60,000 bases of DNA from Membranipora membranacea (lineage: Eukaryota; Bryozoa; Gymnolaemata; Cheilostomatida; Membraniporidae), in the NCBI GenBank assembly GCA_914767715.1, contig OU612075.1, positions 6,202,001 to 6,262,000 on the forward strand, in the 5' to 3' direction. Shown piece by piece: positions 11,301 through 22,743 of this stretch (positions within the stretch are counted from its first letter, which is position 1; the number at the start of each line of letters is the position of its first letter). The notes below the pieces were generated by a model. The model saw nothing but the letters and a program-made list of their open reading frames with translations, was not told where the DNA came from and made no database searches. The translations under genes were made by a program, and so were the position numbers.

Positions 11301-13044
11301 TACCCTAAGAAGAGAATGATAAATGGTTGGTTATGATGAACAGCGACCTGTGAAAATGATTGATAAGCCGAGCCAACGGTCAACCAGTTATTCACCACCT
11401 TCCAAACAGATAATCTTGATGAATTGCTGTAATATTGCTTTCAACTAAGTTTACATTATATCCATTACGACAGGAGACAAACTAAGTAACTCCTAACTTA
11501 CCTCAATTCTACTTGTTCAGGGCGTTAAAATCACCACTTGTATCCTCAAATTGATCTGTAACAATGACCTGCTTTGAGTAGTCATGATAATAACTTACAG
11601 GTTCTTTGTTATAAGTCATGACTCATGACTGTGGAAAGTGTGGTGAATTTCCAGTTTCCTAACTAACTGAGTCGTATTGAGGATGTATAGGAAACTTCAG
11701 TAAATTCAGCCTTGGCAATGACCCTCTATTAGCGATTCCACTTTTTAGCCATTCATCTCAATTGTATTGATAACAATGTTGACATATGGGCGGAGCTTAC
11801 AGTTTATTGAATTTCTAAATGCTATTCTGGCGGATTATAGAGATACACTAACATCGCTTGGCCGATGTTTGAGAATATGAGCCAACAGTATCAATCATTC
11901 TATATCTGTATGTTACTTTCCTGTCAGCCAGCCGTCCTATATAGTGAATTGTATTCAATATTGTGAAGGTTTTTGTTCTCCGTTCACTTTAAAGTTTGCC
12001 TTATTTGCTGTCAGCTGATTATTACTACCTTTCAAAACTCGTCAAAGGTGATGCAGTTTCTACAGAAAAAAAAAAAAATTGACTACATGGGCATGGGGCT
12101 CATAAAAATTGCCACCCCTCTGAGTTGATAGGTCCTGAAGAAACTGTCATGGTCAAGGAAATTTTCCAACAAAATCAGTCTTTTTCACCGAATCACTCAC
12201 ATGATACAGTAGTGATGTTTTAAAATGTTTCAGACATTTATTTTCGAAAGTATTTTTTTATCCAGAAAACCATTTTCCTCCTTGTCGAAATAGCAGAAAA
12301 CAATTTTCTTCCACGAGAAAAGATTTTCTGCCTTTCCCCGTTTTCCAGAACCCGTTGTCGAAGTTGTCCTGAATTTCGATGAGCCTTTTCATAGTTTATT
12401 ACTGACTGAGTCAAAAGTCTTTTCATTTTCCAAGACTAGTATTACATTTACTTTCACCATGGGCGATGTGAGAATTAAATTAAATTGTATCCAGTATGCA
12501 TAAAGTACGGATGGATCAACCTCATATTTGTATATATTTGTATATATTTGTATACATATATAGTATATATATGTATATTTATATAGTATATCTATGTATA
12601 TTTATATTTATATCAATGTAAGTTGTATTCTTCTACTGCTGGAATGAATTTAATCATGCTAAATATAAATATAAAAAAATTAAATAAGAAAATGGAAAAC
12701 AAATAAAATTGTCAGCTCAGCAGATCGCAAAATAAAAAAATAATTTAAATCAATATTCGAACCACAAAATCAACAACTCACAAACTGATTATGTCAAACT
12801 GTTCAAGCACTCAACTCATCTTTATTATATAATTGAAAAATCTATTGTCACAAACTCGCTGGCAAAAAAGCTGGCTGAAAATAAGCTGACACATCTACCT
12901 ACATTATGTAATGTTTTGATTGATTTTCTTTCAAGGTCTGAAAGCTAGGAACCATATTGTAATAAGATAGATTTTGACGATCTCAACATAGGCAGAATGA
13001 TCGTGCAGGACAGCAGAGCCTCTTCAACTGGTTGGTTGTCGGTA
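11301..13044. other. Interval between gene E and gene B, no gene seen
   Basis: Contains the putative upstream region of gene E (AP-1-like TGACTCA at 11619, GTGAATTTCC at about 11641), the AT microsatellite, and the left end (about 12766) of the segmental duplication carrying gene B. The 62-codon frame at 12238-12426 is compositionally repetitive and unsupported. Confidence 0.5.
12528..12620. repeat. AT-rich microsatellite (TATATTTG/TATATA)
   Basis: Imperfect tandem TATATATTTG units followed by TATATAGTA and TATTTATA runs. Low complexity. Confidence 0.8.
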
Positions 13045-14570
13045 CTATACAACCTGTTCACCTAGGTTTTGCCATCTGAGGGAACAAGAACTGGTTTTGG
13101 CTGAAACAAACGAAGACAAGGTATGATGTTTCATCTTTTCTGGCTTTGATTAGGGAGAAATGTGCATGGTCTCAAAGCAATACCATAGCAGCTGAATGAT
13201 TTACAATTCCAAACTGTTGCCATTTTATGGACAATGACGGCACACACATATAATAAAAAAGTGTGTACTATCTGCAAAATAAACAATTAACTTTCAATTA
13301 ACACACCTTTGCTCTTGAAGAAACAGATGAGACCGAATGTAATCATCACAATGACTAAGCATGTCAAGCCAATTAATGATGCCTTCCTGACAACATTCTC
13401 TTGTCCACACAAGTCACGGTGAAGGCCAGGATCAGTGCATGTTGTTGGATGAAGTGTTGATTGTTGATACTGAGTTGTCTGCTCTTCGTTTGGTAGGGTA
13501 GCTGGGATACTGGATGGTTGTTGACTGCTATTCTGCAAGTCGATAATGGTACAAAGAGATTCAAAGTAGCCTGTAAAATACGAATCACATCTATGTATAT
13601 TTCAATGTCAATGTTTCAAATAGACCTAACTATCTTGTCTCAACGTTACTCGACTTTTATTTGTCCTTCCTGTTATGGGAAGCCTAGCCTTGATAGTCTC
13701 ACATCTGATGGTAAAGAAGGGAGTAGCTCAGTTTTGATTTGATTCAGGATGGAACTAAGGTAGTGGACAGTTAATAATCAATTACCTCTAGATTTAAAAA
13801 AAGAATTTGGGAAAAGAAAGTAGGACACCTGCTCCCATTTTTGCCAAAGCTGTAACATAATAAGAAAACCCATGAGGCCTCCAAATATCCAGAAAGCTAG
13901 CCCTTACCAGAATTTCAAATTCGTGGTCAATATTGAGGGTTTTCACTTCCCTCCCCGTTTTCGCTTCTATTACAACAACATACCTCTGCAGTAGTCCATA
14001 CACCTTCGACCTCTAGTCCCAGTAAAGAGCGCCCCATTACAAATACTACCGCATGACTTCCATTCTTGATAGTACCCATCATAGTAACATGCTGCCGTGA
14101 TATTCTGCTGCTGGCTGCACTCGTACGATGTCACAATAGTTTCGAGACCTTCACAGTGTATGGTGCTATGTTAAAAGATATGTAATAAAGGGCTTCGGTT
14201 TGGAAATTGATTGATAATACAAAAAGTTGTTTGTAGGAATCGAGGACCCAACCAACACCAAAAAAATATGATCTGTCATGATTGTATTCCCCATCATTCT
14301 ACATTCGGATGGTAACTCACCTTGTTTCAAAATAGGCTGACTGAGTGACTGAAGAAGGAGTCAGCATGATTAGAACATGTAGGAGATGAGCTGAGTTTGA
14401 GAGTTTGAAACCTCTGTACAAGCCCATTTTGACAGCAGCAAAGAATTATAGGAGTTCTGAAGCAATCCACCAAAAGAAACGCTGATCTTTTTCTGTCTTG
14501 AGCTCGTTGAAAAATGATTGCTGACTCATTATGGTATCAATGCTGCAAGGTCATCCAAGCCATAAATTAC
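12766..14570. repeat. Segmental tandem duplication, copy 1 (carries gene B)
   Basis: Collinear with 15394-17600, starting at AACTCACAAACTGATTATG and running through all exons and introns of gene B and past its start. The copies are separated by the 615-bp dispersed block at 14774-15388. High intron similarity shows a fairly recent duplication. Confidence 0.8.
13045..14427 (-). CDS. Eight-cysteine type I membrane protein, four exons, complete (gene B)
   Basis: Exons: 14427-14321, 14165-13984, 13570-13307, 13100-13045; 202 residues, phases 2, 1, 1. The leader (MGLYRGFKLSNSAHLLHVLIM) leads into the domain with the full cysteine spacing: CYYDGYYQEWKSC, CGSICNGALF, RGRRCMDYC, then GYFESLC. A Gln/Ser/Thr stalk with a CTDPG...DLCG pair of extra cysteines precedes a membrane helix (LIGLTCLVIVMITFGLICFF). 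If the donor at 13306 (GTGTGT) is ignored, exon 3 can also end at its own TAA after KSKGVLIES. The last exon, after a strong TTCGTTTGTTTCAG acceptor, encodes AKTSSCSLRWQNLGEQVV and is preserved in the duplicate. TGACTCA (14522) and GGGATTTCCA (14579) lie just upstream. Function unknown; a TNF-receptor-like role is inference. Confidence 0.8.
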
Positions 14571-14578
14571 TTCATTTT

Positions 14579-14603
14579 GGGATTTCCAAGATTGGGTTTC
14601 CCA
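14579..14603. promoter_or_regulatory. Paired kappa-B-like sites upstream of gene B
   Basis: GGGATTTCCA (14579-14588) and GGGTTTCCCA (14594-14603) lie about 150 bp upstream of the gene B ATG. TGACTCA is at 14522-14528. In the pseudogene copy the AP-1-like site reads TGATTCA, and the kappa-B-like sites are GGGATTTCCT and a degraded second site. Motif evidence only. Confidence 0.35.
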
Positions 14604-14773
14604 TTCCCTATTATCATAACATTGTTTGACACCATAGATTTACTATTATATGTATACGTATAGCATAAATGATTATAGCTTTTGTATTGGTAATCCATGC
14701 TGTATCTATTGCACCACTGTGACCAAACAAAACAGATTATGCAGTTCAGCTTAGCAACCTTCAAGTATCAATC

Positions 14774-15388
14774 CTCAATTGTCTGTTTGCGGCCTTGTTT
14801 GCAGCCCCAATTGCCTAGCATTACATCATATCATACAATTATCGTAGCCTCTATCACCATATACCAGTGCTGTCAAACTCTTGTGTCGTCCTGGTTGAAT
14901 CACACCAAGTCACCGGGCAATCAATCGAGCTGAAATAAAAACTGGAAAGCAGCAGCATAGCATCCAATTTTGGTGATGTCAATAAATTGGAAATGCTTGA
15001 GAAGCCGATTATCATTGCCTGTAACAGGTATGTGCATGTAAAACTTTATTTTCTAGGAATTGCGAACCAAATTGGAACAAAAACAAAGGGATAGGAACCA
15101 AAACACTTTGTTTTTGAAGGAAAAACCGAGTTTCTATAAAAAATCTCTTGTACTGACTTCAGGAAAAAAAAAGTTGTTATCATAATGATGACCGCAGGGG
15201 TATTTTTTTTGCCCAGGCATACCGCATATCGTCATACTTTGTGGAACTAAAAAGCTGGTATCCACACCAATACAGATACCCAAACCACTAACAACGACGG
15301 CATTCCGCTATACCAAATTGCGGCGACTAATTTCAAAGTCCTCACCAATGTTGCCGCTAATAAAAAAACCAACATTGCAGATCCCCAG
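14774..15388. repeat. Dispersed duplicated block, copy 2
   Basis: Copy of 7045-7660 in the same orientation, sitting exactly between the two halves of the gene B / gene C duplication. The first coding-like stretch is disrupted here by stops after KLYFLGIANQ, while the second (around 15250-15385) stays open. Confidence 0.65.
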
Positions 15389-15681
15389 TCAACAAAATCC
15401 ACAAACTCAACAACTCACAAACTGATTATGTCAAACTGTTCAAGCACTCAACTCATCTTTATTACATAATTGAAAAATCTATAGTCAAAAACTCGCTGGC
15501 AAAAAAGCTGGCTGAAAATAAGCTGACACATCTACCTACATTATGTAATGTTTTGATTGATTTTCTTTCAAGGTCGGAAAGCTAGGAACCATATTGTAAT
15601 AAGATAGATTTTGACGATCTCAACATAGGCAGAATGATCTTGCAGGACAGCAGAGCCTCTTCAACTGGTTGGTTGTCGGTA

Positions 15682-17493
15682 CTATACAACCTGTTCACCT
15701 AGGTTTTGCCATCTGAGGGAACAAGAACTGGTTTTGGCTGAAACAAACGAAGACAAGGTATGATGTTTCATTTTTTCTGGTTTTGATTAGGGAGAAATGT
15801 GCATGGTCTCAAAGCAATACCATAGCAGCTGAATGATTAACAATTCCAAACTGTTGCCAATTTATTGATAGTGACGGCATACACATATTAAGAAAAAATT
15901 TGTGTACTATCTGCAAAATAAAAAATTAACTTTCAATTAACACACCTTTGCTCTTGTAGAAACAGATGAGACCGAATGTAATCATCACAACGACTAAGCA
16001 TGTCAAGCCAATTAATGGTGCCTCCCTGACAATACTCTCTTGTCCACACCAGTGGTGGGTGGAAATGGAAATAAATAATAACAATGAGATCAATCCAACG
16101 TGTAGTGTGGGTCCGGGAGGGGCGCAGCGACCTCCCGATGACGTGGAGTGCGGGGGTTCTCCCCCGTTAATTTGTTTGATATTTGTGCCCTAATTACAGT
16201 GTTTCTGGTGTATCTTTCTGACTTTTCGAGCCTAAATCTAAGAGCATGTTTTGACTGAAGTAAACAGTAAAGTAAAAGTAAACAAACCCTACAATGCAAC
16301 ATAAATAAACTTATCGAAGCATACAAAGTGCACAGCAGTGATAGGTTATAAGTGCCTATACACTTATTGAAGGTGTATAGGCATTGATGTGAACTTCCTA
16401 TACACCGTATAGGCCCGTATAGGCCCATTTCCACCACTGGTCCACACAAGTCACGATGACGGCCAGGATCAGTGCATGTTGTTGTGTGGAGTGTTGATTG
16501 TTGATACTGAGTTGTCTGCTCTTTGTTCGGTTGGGTAGCTGGGATACTGGATGGTTGTTGACTGCTATTTTGCAAGTCGATAATGGTACAAAGAGATTCA
16601 AAGTAGCCTGAAAAATAAATCATGAATCATCAATAAAGAATCAAATCTATGTATTTTTCAATGTCAATATTTCAAATAGACCTAAACATATTGTTTCAGC
16701 TTTACGCTCAACTTTTATTTGTCCTTCTTGTTATAAAAAGCCTAGCCTTGCCTTGATAGTTTCACAACTGATGGTAATAGAGAGAGTAGCTCAGTTTTGA
16801 TTCAAGATGGAACTAAAGTAGGGGACAGTTAATAATCAATTACCTCTATATTTAAAAAAAATCATTTGGGAAAAGAAAATAGGACACCTGCTCCCATTTC
16901 TGCCAAACAGTAACGTAATAAGTAAACCCAAGAGGCCTCCAAATAGCCAGAAAGCTAGCCCGTACCAGACTTTCTAATTTTTGGTCGACATTGAGGGTTT
17001 TCACTTCCCTCCCCATTCTTCACTTCTATTTGTTAAAACCTGAGATTCTGAGCAACATACCTCTGCAAAGCAGTAGTCCATACACCTCCGACCTCTAGTC
17101 CCAATAAAGAGCGCCCCATTACAAATACTACCACATGACTTCCATCTCTGATAGTACCCATCATAGTAACACGCTGCTGTGTTATTCTGCTGCTGGCTGC
17201 ACTCGTATGATGTAACAGTAGTACCAGCACCTTTGCAGTGAATGGTGTTATATTAAAAGTCTTGAGATAGAATGGCTTTGTTTGGAAGATGATTGTTGAT
17301 AACAAAAGGTTTTTTGTAAGAATCGAGGACCTAACCAACACTAAAGAAATTGATCAGTCATGATTGTATGCTTGAAATGTTCTGATATATTGCACATCAT
17401 TCTACACTTGGATGATAACCCACCTTGTCTCAGCATATGCTGCCTGAGCAACTGATGCAATCACCAGCATGATTAAAACATGAAGGAGTACAT
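15682..17493 (-). pseudogene. Decayed duplicate of gene B (gene C)
   Basis: Remnant exons: 17493-17424 (leader), 17247-17061 (domain), 16607-15946 (stalk/TM, interrupted), 15737-15682 (tail, intact AKTSSCSLRWQ...). Four independent lesions against gene B: a 37-bp deletion just after the original ATG makes that frame stop after five codons; the AG acceptor of the domain exon (CATAG in B) reads TATAA; 5 bp (TTTGC) are inserted at the end of the domain exon, shifting its phase; and a 390-bp hAT-type element splits the third exon before the membrane helix. An in-frame downstream ATG (17470) could still begin a 16-residue leader. The domain sequence itself keeps its cysteines. Probably non-functional, though a truncated or exonised product cannot be excluded. 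Confidence 0.85.
16050..16439. mobile_element. Non-autonomous hAT-type transposon (390 bp) with 8-bp target duplication
   Basis: The left end CAGTGGTGGGTGG and right end CCACCACTG form terminal inverted repeats starting CAGTGGTGG. The element is flanked by GTCCACAC on both sides (16042-16049 and 16440-16447), and gene B has a single GTCCACAC at the matching site. An 8-bp duplication and CAG...CTG ends are typical of the hAT superfamily. No transposase. The insertion lies within the third exon of gene C. Confidence 0.9.
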
Positions 17494-17743
17494 TTTGACA
17501 GCAGCAAAGATAGTAAGGAGAGGCGAGAGGAGAAACGCTGAACTGAACAGACTGCAGCTTGTTGCGAAATTATTTCTGATTCATTATGGCAGGGGCCTGG
17601 TATCAAAGCTGCAAGGTCATCGAATTGCAATTGATGACTACAGATTGTGGGATTTCCTTGCCGGGTTTACCCACGAAGCAATAATGTATGCCAAACATGA
17701 TGATAGTTTTTGTGGGAATGGTAGGCCTATTGGCAAGCCATGA

Positions 17744-19655
17744 ATGATCTAAATTACCGCAGTGACCAAACATAAGCGATTATGAAGTTCAGCTTAGCAA
17801 CCATTACATAGTGACTCGAATCAAATGAATATCAACTAGAGATCAATTTAGCTAGTTGACTAAGCTCAGTGAGAGCTATAGCAGCAACTTTCTCAAGCGG
17901 TGACTTGAGTTAATGATTACAATGTTGAGGTAACTAGCCATGAATTTGAATATTTCAGGTATGCGCGGGAAGGCAAAACTCTCATTTTGTGAATCCCATG
18001 CCTATTCTAAGGTATCAATTGGGTGGATACACAATAATTGTTGGAAATCAGTAATACCTTGTATATTGCAATGTAACAAAGGGATATTACGAAGAAGATT
18101 TGATAGCCCCATAGATTATCATGTACTCACGCATGGAAACCTCTGCTTGCAATCTGATAAACCTTGAGATATGGTTTCTCAATTATCTCAATGACTATTT
18201 TGTATAGAAATGATTATAAAAAAGCTGCCTTTTTTAACAATTTCTCATCTTTAGTCCACATATCCTTCACTGATCTTAAATTTTCCTCAGGCCTCATGCT
18301 AGTGCTTTTTTTTATTATTGTATTTTCCATTTTTTATTTTGGTGCAGATTAAGTCAGGGATTTTTATCCAGAAACAAATAAACATACATGTAAGATGTAA
18401 GAGTTAGCTGATTTAAAAATATTAGGCAAAAGTTATTTAAAAAGCAAGCATAAGAAATATTACCTGTAAAATTTACTCGGAAGTTTAAAAAAAGTTCAAT
18501 ATTAATACACAAAATACTTTGAATCAGTCAGCAAGTTATCAAAGAAAAACATTGAGCAGGTACATGCCAAATAGAAACCAATTAAGATAAAATAATGGAA
18601 AGAAATTTAGAGACCAAACAATGAACAAGGTGGCTCTTTATATTATATTATTATATTCTATATAATCTACAAAATTGATTATAAACATGTTGACATATTT
18701 CGTGTATATAAACATCTGTGAATACCAATAACTTTTTGCTACACCTCATCGCTTAATGAGGAAGAGGCTGAACTTCGCAAATGGACCTTGAATGCATTTT
18801 TCTGTTTACAATTACTTGGGACAGATGTTCATCACTAGTCTTCGCGATCTATTTCCCTTCTTTTTGTATTTGATTATTTGATCATTTGAGTTGTTATTGA
18901 TACTAAACATGTGACAGGTAAAGAGCGAAAAAAGAACTAAAACATGGGGCTAATCAGAATATTGGAAACTAGAGTTGATACAGCCCCACTCCAACGATGT
19001 GCAACTCAACATAGGCTAAAATATCCACCCAGGCTGCATGCTGCCACCATCGACTATCCACTCATAGACGAGTAGACAGACACTGCCCGAGGTACCACAT
19101 GCGCTCATAAAATTTAGCAACAATATTGTTAGAATGCACATAAAGTCTTGACTGTGAAAATGAAGACTTTATAACTTGTCACATTCTCCGACCTAAAATA
19201 CCTGTCTAAGATATAAAACCATACCACTAAATAATCAATATTATTGGGAGTGTAAGTCACCCTAATGCAAATAAATCACAGAGTGTCAAAAATTTTGTCC
19301 CAAAACTATACCTTGGTAAGACCAGTTCAGATTATTACCTTGATTTAGAATTCCAGGCAAATGGGCAAGGTGAAGGTGAACAAATATTTACATTAGCTTG
19401 TTAACAAATAAACTAATCAACGGAGGTAGGTAGGTAAATTAGTGTTTTCTGATACAATGATAGTTCTGAGCAAATATATTGAAGCCTAGAATATTCATAT
19501 CTTAATCAAGTTTTCTATATTTTTTTCATGAAAGAAAGAAAAAAGATAAGATTGAAATGACGCATCAACTCGCTTCGGCATCTATCGAAGCTTACTAGAT
19601 CGGCTACAAGGCTTCTTGTGTCTTTGACCTGTTAGTTTGTGCAATACTTTTTCTG
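17744..19655. other. Interval with no supported gene
   Basis: AT-rich sequence between pseudogene C and gene D. Frames of up to about 75 codons occur but have no splice context, domain or duplicate. No tRNA or inverted repeat was recognised. Confidence 0.5.
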
Positions 19656-21562
19656 TTACACAAGCTCATCATCTATTTGTTTCCAATGTTTAGAACCACA
19701 GCAACTCTTAGTACCTGCAGAAGGATAGAATGAAGATGAAAATATTGCAACCGTAATATATACGCAATCGTAACTGGTAAAGTCATAAATGGATATAACC
19801 AAGCAGCTAGAATTTTACTGATGATGATGGCCTTGTAGAATACACACTAGAATCATAAAACGATAAACAAATAAAATAAAATAATATAATACAATGAAAT
19901 AAATATGATAAAGGAGTGCTGGAATGGTGTGTTTATAATTCTTTTATAGAACAACTGCCTACCTCTTTCTTTGAAGTGGCAGATGAGACCGAGCGAAACC
20001 AGCACAACAACCAAGCATACCAAACCAATCAGAGGAGCATCTATTTGTACATCCGCCTTGCCATAGAATCTATGACCATGGCTATGGTGACGATGAGTCG
20101 TTGGAAAAGATGGTGTTTGAATGTGATACTGAGTCGTCTGCTTATTTTTTAGCTGGTCTGCCGTTGTAGATGTTTTCTGATTGCCATTTTTAGGTTCACC
20201 AACATGGCAATAGGATTGAAGGTAGTCTGAAATTGGATAGATAGCAGGCCTAAACAAATTGTGGTGGTTTATTATATTTTTGTAAATGGAGTCATTGTTG
20301 GGGTACGACAAATTTTATCTGTTTGGCATTTATAACAAAAATTTAATTTAGTGTTAAAAGATTATGGCCTATTATTCTAAATGCTCTGGAATTTGTTCAG
20401 GTAACTCGATGTAAAATATCAAACTCAGCCTGTCAGTTTTTACATCAAAAGGTCATCCAGGTAACAACTTGGCCTCACTGTTTTGTGATCAAGGGCTAAG
20501 TCAAGGTGGACAACTTCATTACCAAGGAAGCATAGGCGTGGACATATGTCATTAAATAATGTCTGTCTACCTATCCGATGAACCCTCACCTCTGCAATAA
20601 TCCCTGCACCTTCTACCTCTTGTCCCGACAAATAGCGCCCCATTACAAATGCTACCACATGACTTCCGGCTCTGATGGTACCCATCGTAGTAACACGCTG
20701 CTGTGATATTATGCTGCTGGCTGCACTCATATGATGTCAAACTTGCTCCAAGCCCTTTGCATTCTATGGTCCTGATATAATAAAAATCCTGATTGTGGTA
20801 TATATAGCTATAGAGAAAGACGAAGTTGAGGTTCTATTTAAAAAGACATTCAGATAGCAGATTCATGTAATAGATAAAAGATAAGAAGAGAAAATAAATA
20901 AATCATCTTGGGACAGAAATAAATGTTGAGCTTCTGGTTGATGCAACACAATAAGCAATGATTAGAATACTATTTTTTCTTACCTCAATGAATAACAAGA
21001 TAGCTGGGGGTTCCCCTATGGGAGGGGGGCGACTAATATGCCATTTTCTGGTTAACCCCCAATAAGTTAGAGATAAATGTTTAAGTAAGTACAGCAAGTT
21101 GCTGGAGAACAGCATGGGCAGGGCAAGACCTTTATTGTGAAAAGACGACTTGTCTCTTCAGTTATTTAGAATAAATGGGACGAGAAAAACCCGCAATCCG
21201 ATGAGATAAGTAAATTTGCATAACTCGCTATAAGGTGCGCCGTGGTGCAGGATAATGCTCAAGGTAACATAAGATATCTACAAAATATGAGGCTCAAAGG
21301 CCAGGTTAAAGTTAGTAAGTTTTACAAGTTATAACACAGTACTGTGTTATTAAATAACTGAGCCTTGTCACATTGCTCAAAAAAATGTGATTTCTTTAGG
21401 TGTAAAAAACTCTCTATTTTAACCCTAGATGATATAACAAAATTACCTGTGATGCTGTTATAGAATATTGCTATCTCACCTTGTCACAGAAGTTGTATCC
21501 ACTAACAATAGATGGGCAGCTGAAAGCAGCAATGTAAGGGTTAGCACATCAACAGGATTCAT
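19656..21562 (-). CDS. Eight-cysteine type I membrane protein, four exons, complete (gene D)
   Basis: Exons: 21562-21480, 20771-20590, 20226-19963, 19714-19656; 195 residues, phases 2, 1, 1. Leader MNPVDVLTLTLLLSAAHLLL; the domain has all eight cysteines (CYYDGYHQSRKSC, CGSICNGALFVG, RGRRCRDYC, DYLQSYC), but the tryptophan conserved before the fourth Cys is Arg. The stalk has a His-rich stretch (THRHHSHGHRF). Membrane helix around LIGLVCLVVVLVSLGLICHF. The tail exon, after a strong pyrimidine tract and CTGCAG, encodes GTKSCCGSKHWKQIDDELV. If the 19962 donor is not used, exon 3 reads on to 19853 into a hydrophobic tail, which seems less likely. Shared upstream modules with gene Z at 22014-22043 and 22731-22740. 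Confidence 0.8.
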
Positions 21563-22013
21563 GTCCTGATGCAAAATCGCCAGTTTGCAAAATGTTGTGG
21601 AATCCGTGCTGGTTTTCAGAAGATCCGCCTACCAAGGAGCCTGCGGCAATGCTGATCTTGTTTGGTTCGCAACTTCCTGTGTTATGAAGTTGCAACTCAT
21701 GATTGTTTAACTTATCAAGCTCGCCGAAGTCCAGGTTATAAATAGAAAGATCCAGGGTATCATAACAATGATTTTCCTGGGAATTCCGTGAAACCAAATC
21801 AGATCTGAAACTGTATGTATGAGCTATAATCATTTCACCATAACTAGTTTCGAAAGACAACTTCAATGGTACAATTTGAAATTGAATGATAAATAAGAGA
21901 TTATTAGATAACAGGAATTCATACCAATATTTATCTTAGTAGGTAAAATAATAATGTTTGATCAAGAAATGAAGCTTATCTTACCTATTGCATGCTGACT
22001 TCATATTCAAGAC

Positions 22014-22043
22014 AAGGGTTTCCCAGAGTGCCTTGATGAGTCA
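22014..22043. promoter_or_regulatory. NF-kB-like plus AP-1-like module upstream of gene D
   Basis: AAGGGTTTCCC (from 22014) and TGAGTCA (22037-22043), with the same 23-bp offset as at 1041/1064 upstream of gene Z. A GGAATTTCCC kappa-B match follows at 22731-22740, as at 1808 for gene Z. Inferred regulatory role. Confidence 0.4.
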
Positions 22044-22743
22044 TGGGTTTTATGCTTTGCAGTGTAAAAATGGTGCGATCCGGTATATTAACATTGGGTG
22101 AAGCGAAAAAGAAAACTGATGAAGTGTAAATAGAGAATTGGCACTATTGAAGGTGTCACATAACAGTATTGACGTTCTCTCAATATCGATTAAATAATCA
22201 ATACACTCTCAATTGAAAGGCAGCTTCAGCATTTTCACTTTCCGCAATATTGCTGGGTGAACAGTCGAGTTGACCTTGAGATGTGGAATGCACATATAGT
22301 CATCATTGGAAAACCTAAACTTTGTTGGTTATTATGACAAGCAGGGGGTGTATCAACATTCATGGTAATCAACCTTCAGTATTTGCTTTAACATCAAAGG
22401 TATACCTTTAGATTCATCAAGGAGTGAACTCCAGCTGTAACTCCTAGATTTAGACCGTGAAGAAAATCTTTGAAGTTTTCTCCTGTTGTGTTGTGTAAAG
22501 ATAGTGGTGATATTAAGTTGGGGATAAAAAATGGCACTGTGTGCCCCCGGTCACGCCCCTGCCCACTTATCAGTCAGCCGTTGCTAATGGGTAATCAAAT
22601 ACAAAGATAATTTGGCAGCTCTCCAATCAATGAAAATGTTCCATGATAATATTCCATGAGAAACCCGCAGGTTTTCCACTTTCTTTTCCACATGCGGAAT
22701 GTAGATTGAAATCATGTTGTTTTTGATGATGGAATTTCCCAAA

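Larger units (their letters stand above)
15394..17600. repeat. Segmental tandem duplication, copy 2 (carries pseudogene C)
   Basis: Collinear copy of 12766-14570, longer because of the 390-bp hAT-type insertion. Confidence 0.8.

Noticed and set aside
12238-12426. 62-codon basic minus-strand frame
   Set aside because: Made of GAAAAT/TTTTC-rich imperfect repeats; no leader, splice context or homologue.
16090-16623. 177-codon minus-strand frame as an independent gene
   Set aside because: It is gene C exon 3 reading into the hAT-type insertion, not a separate gene.
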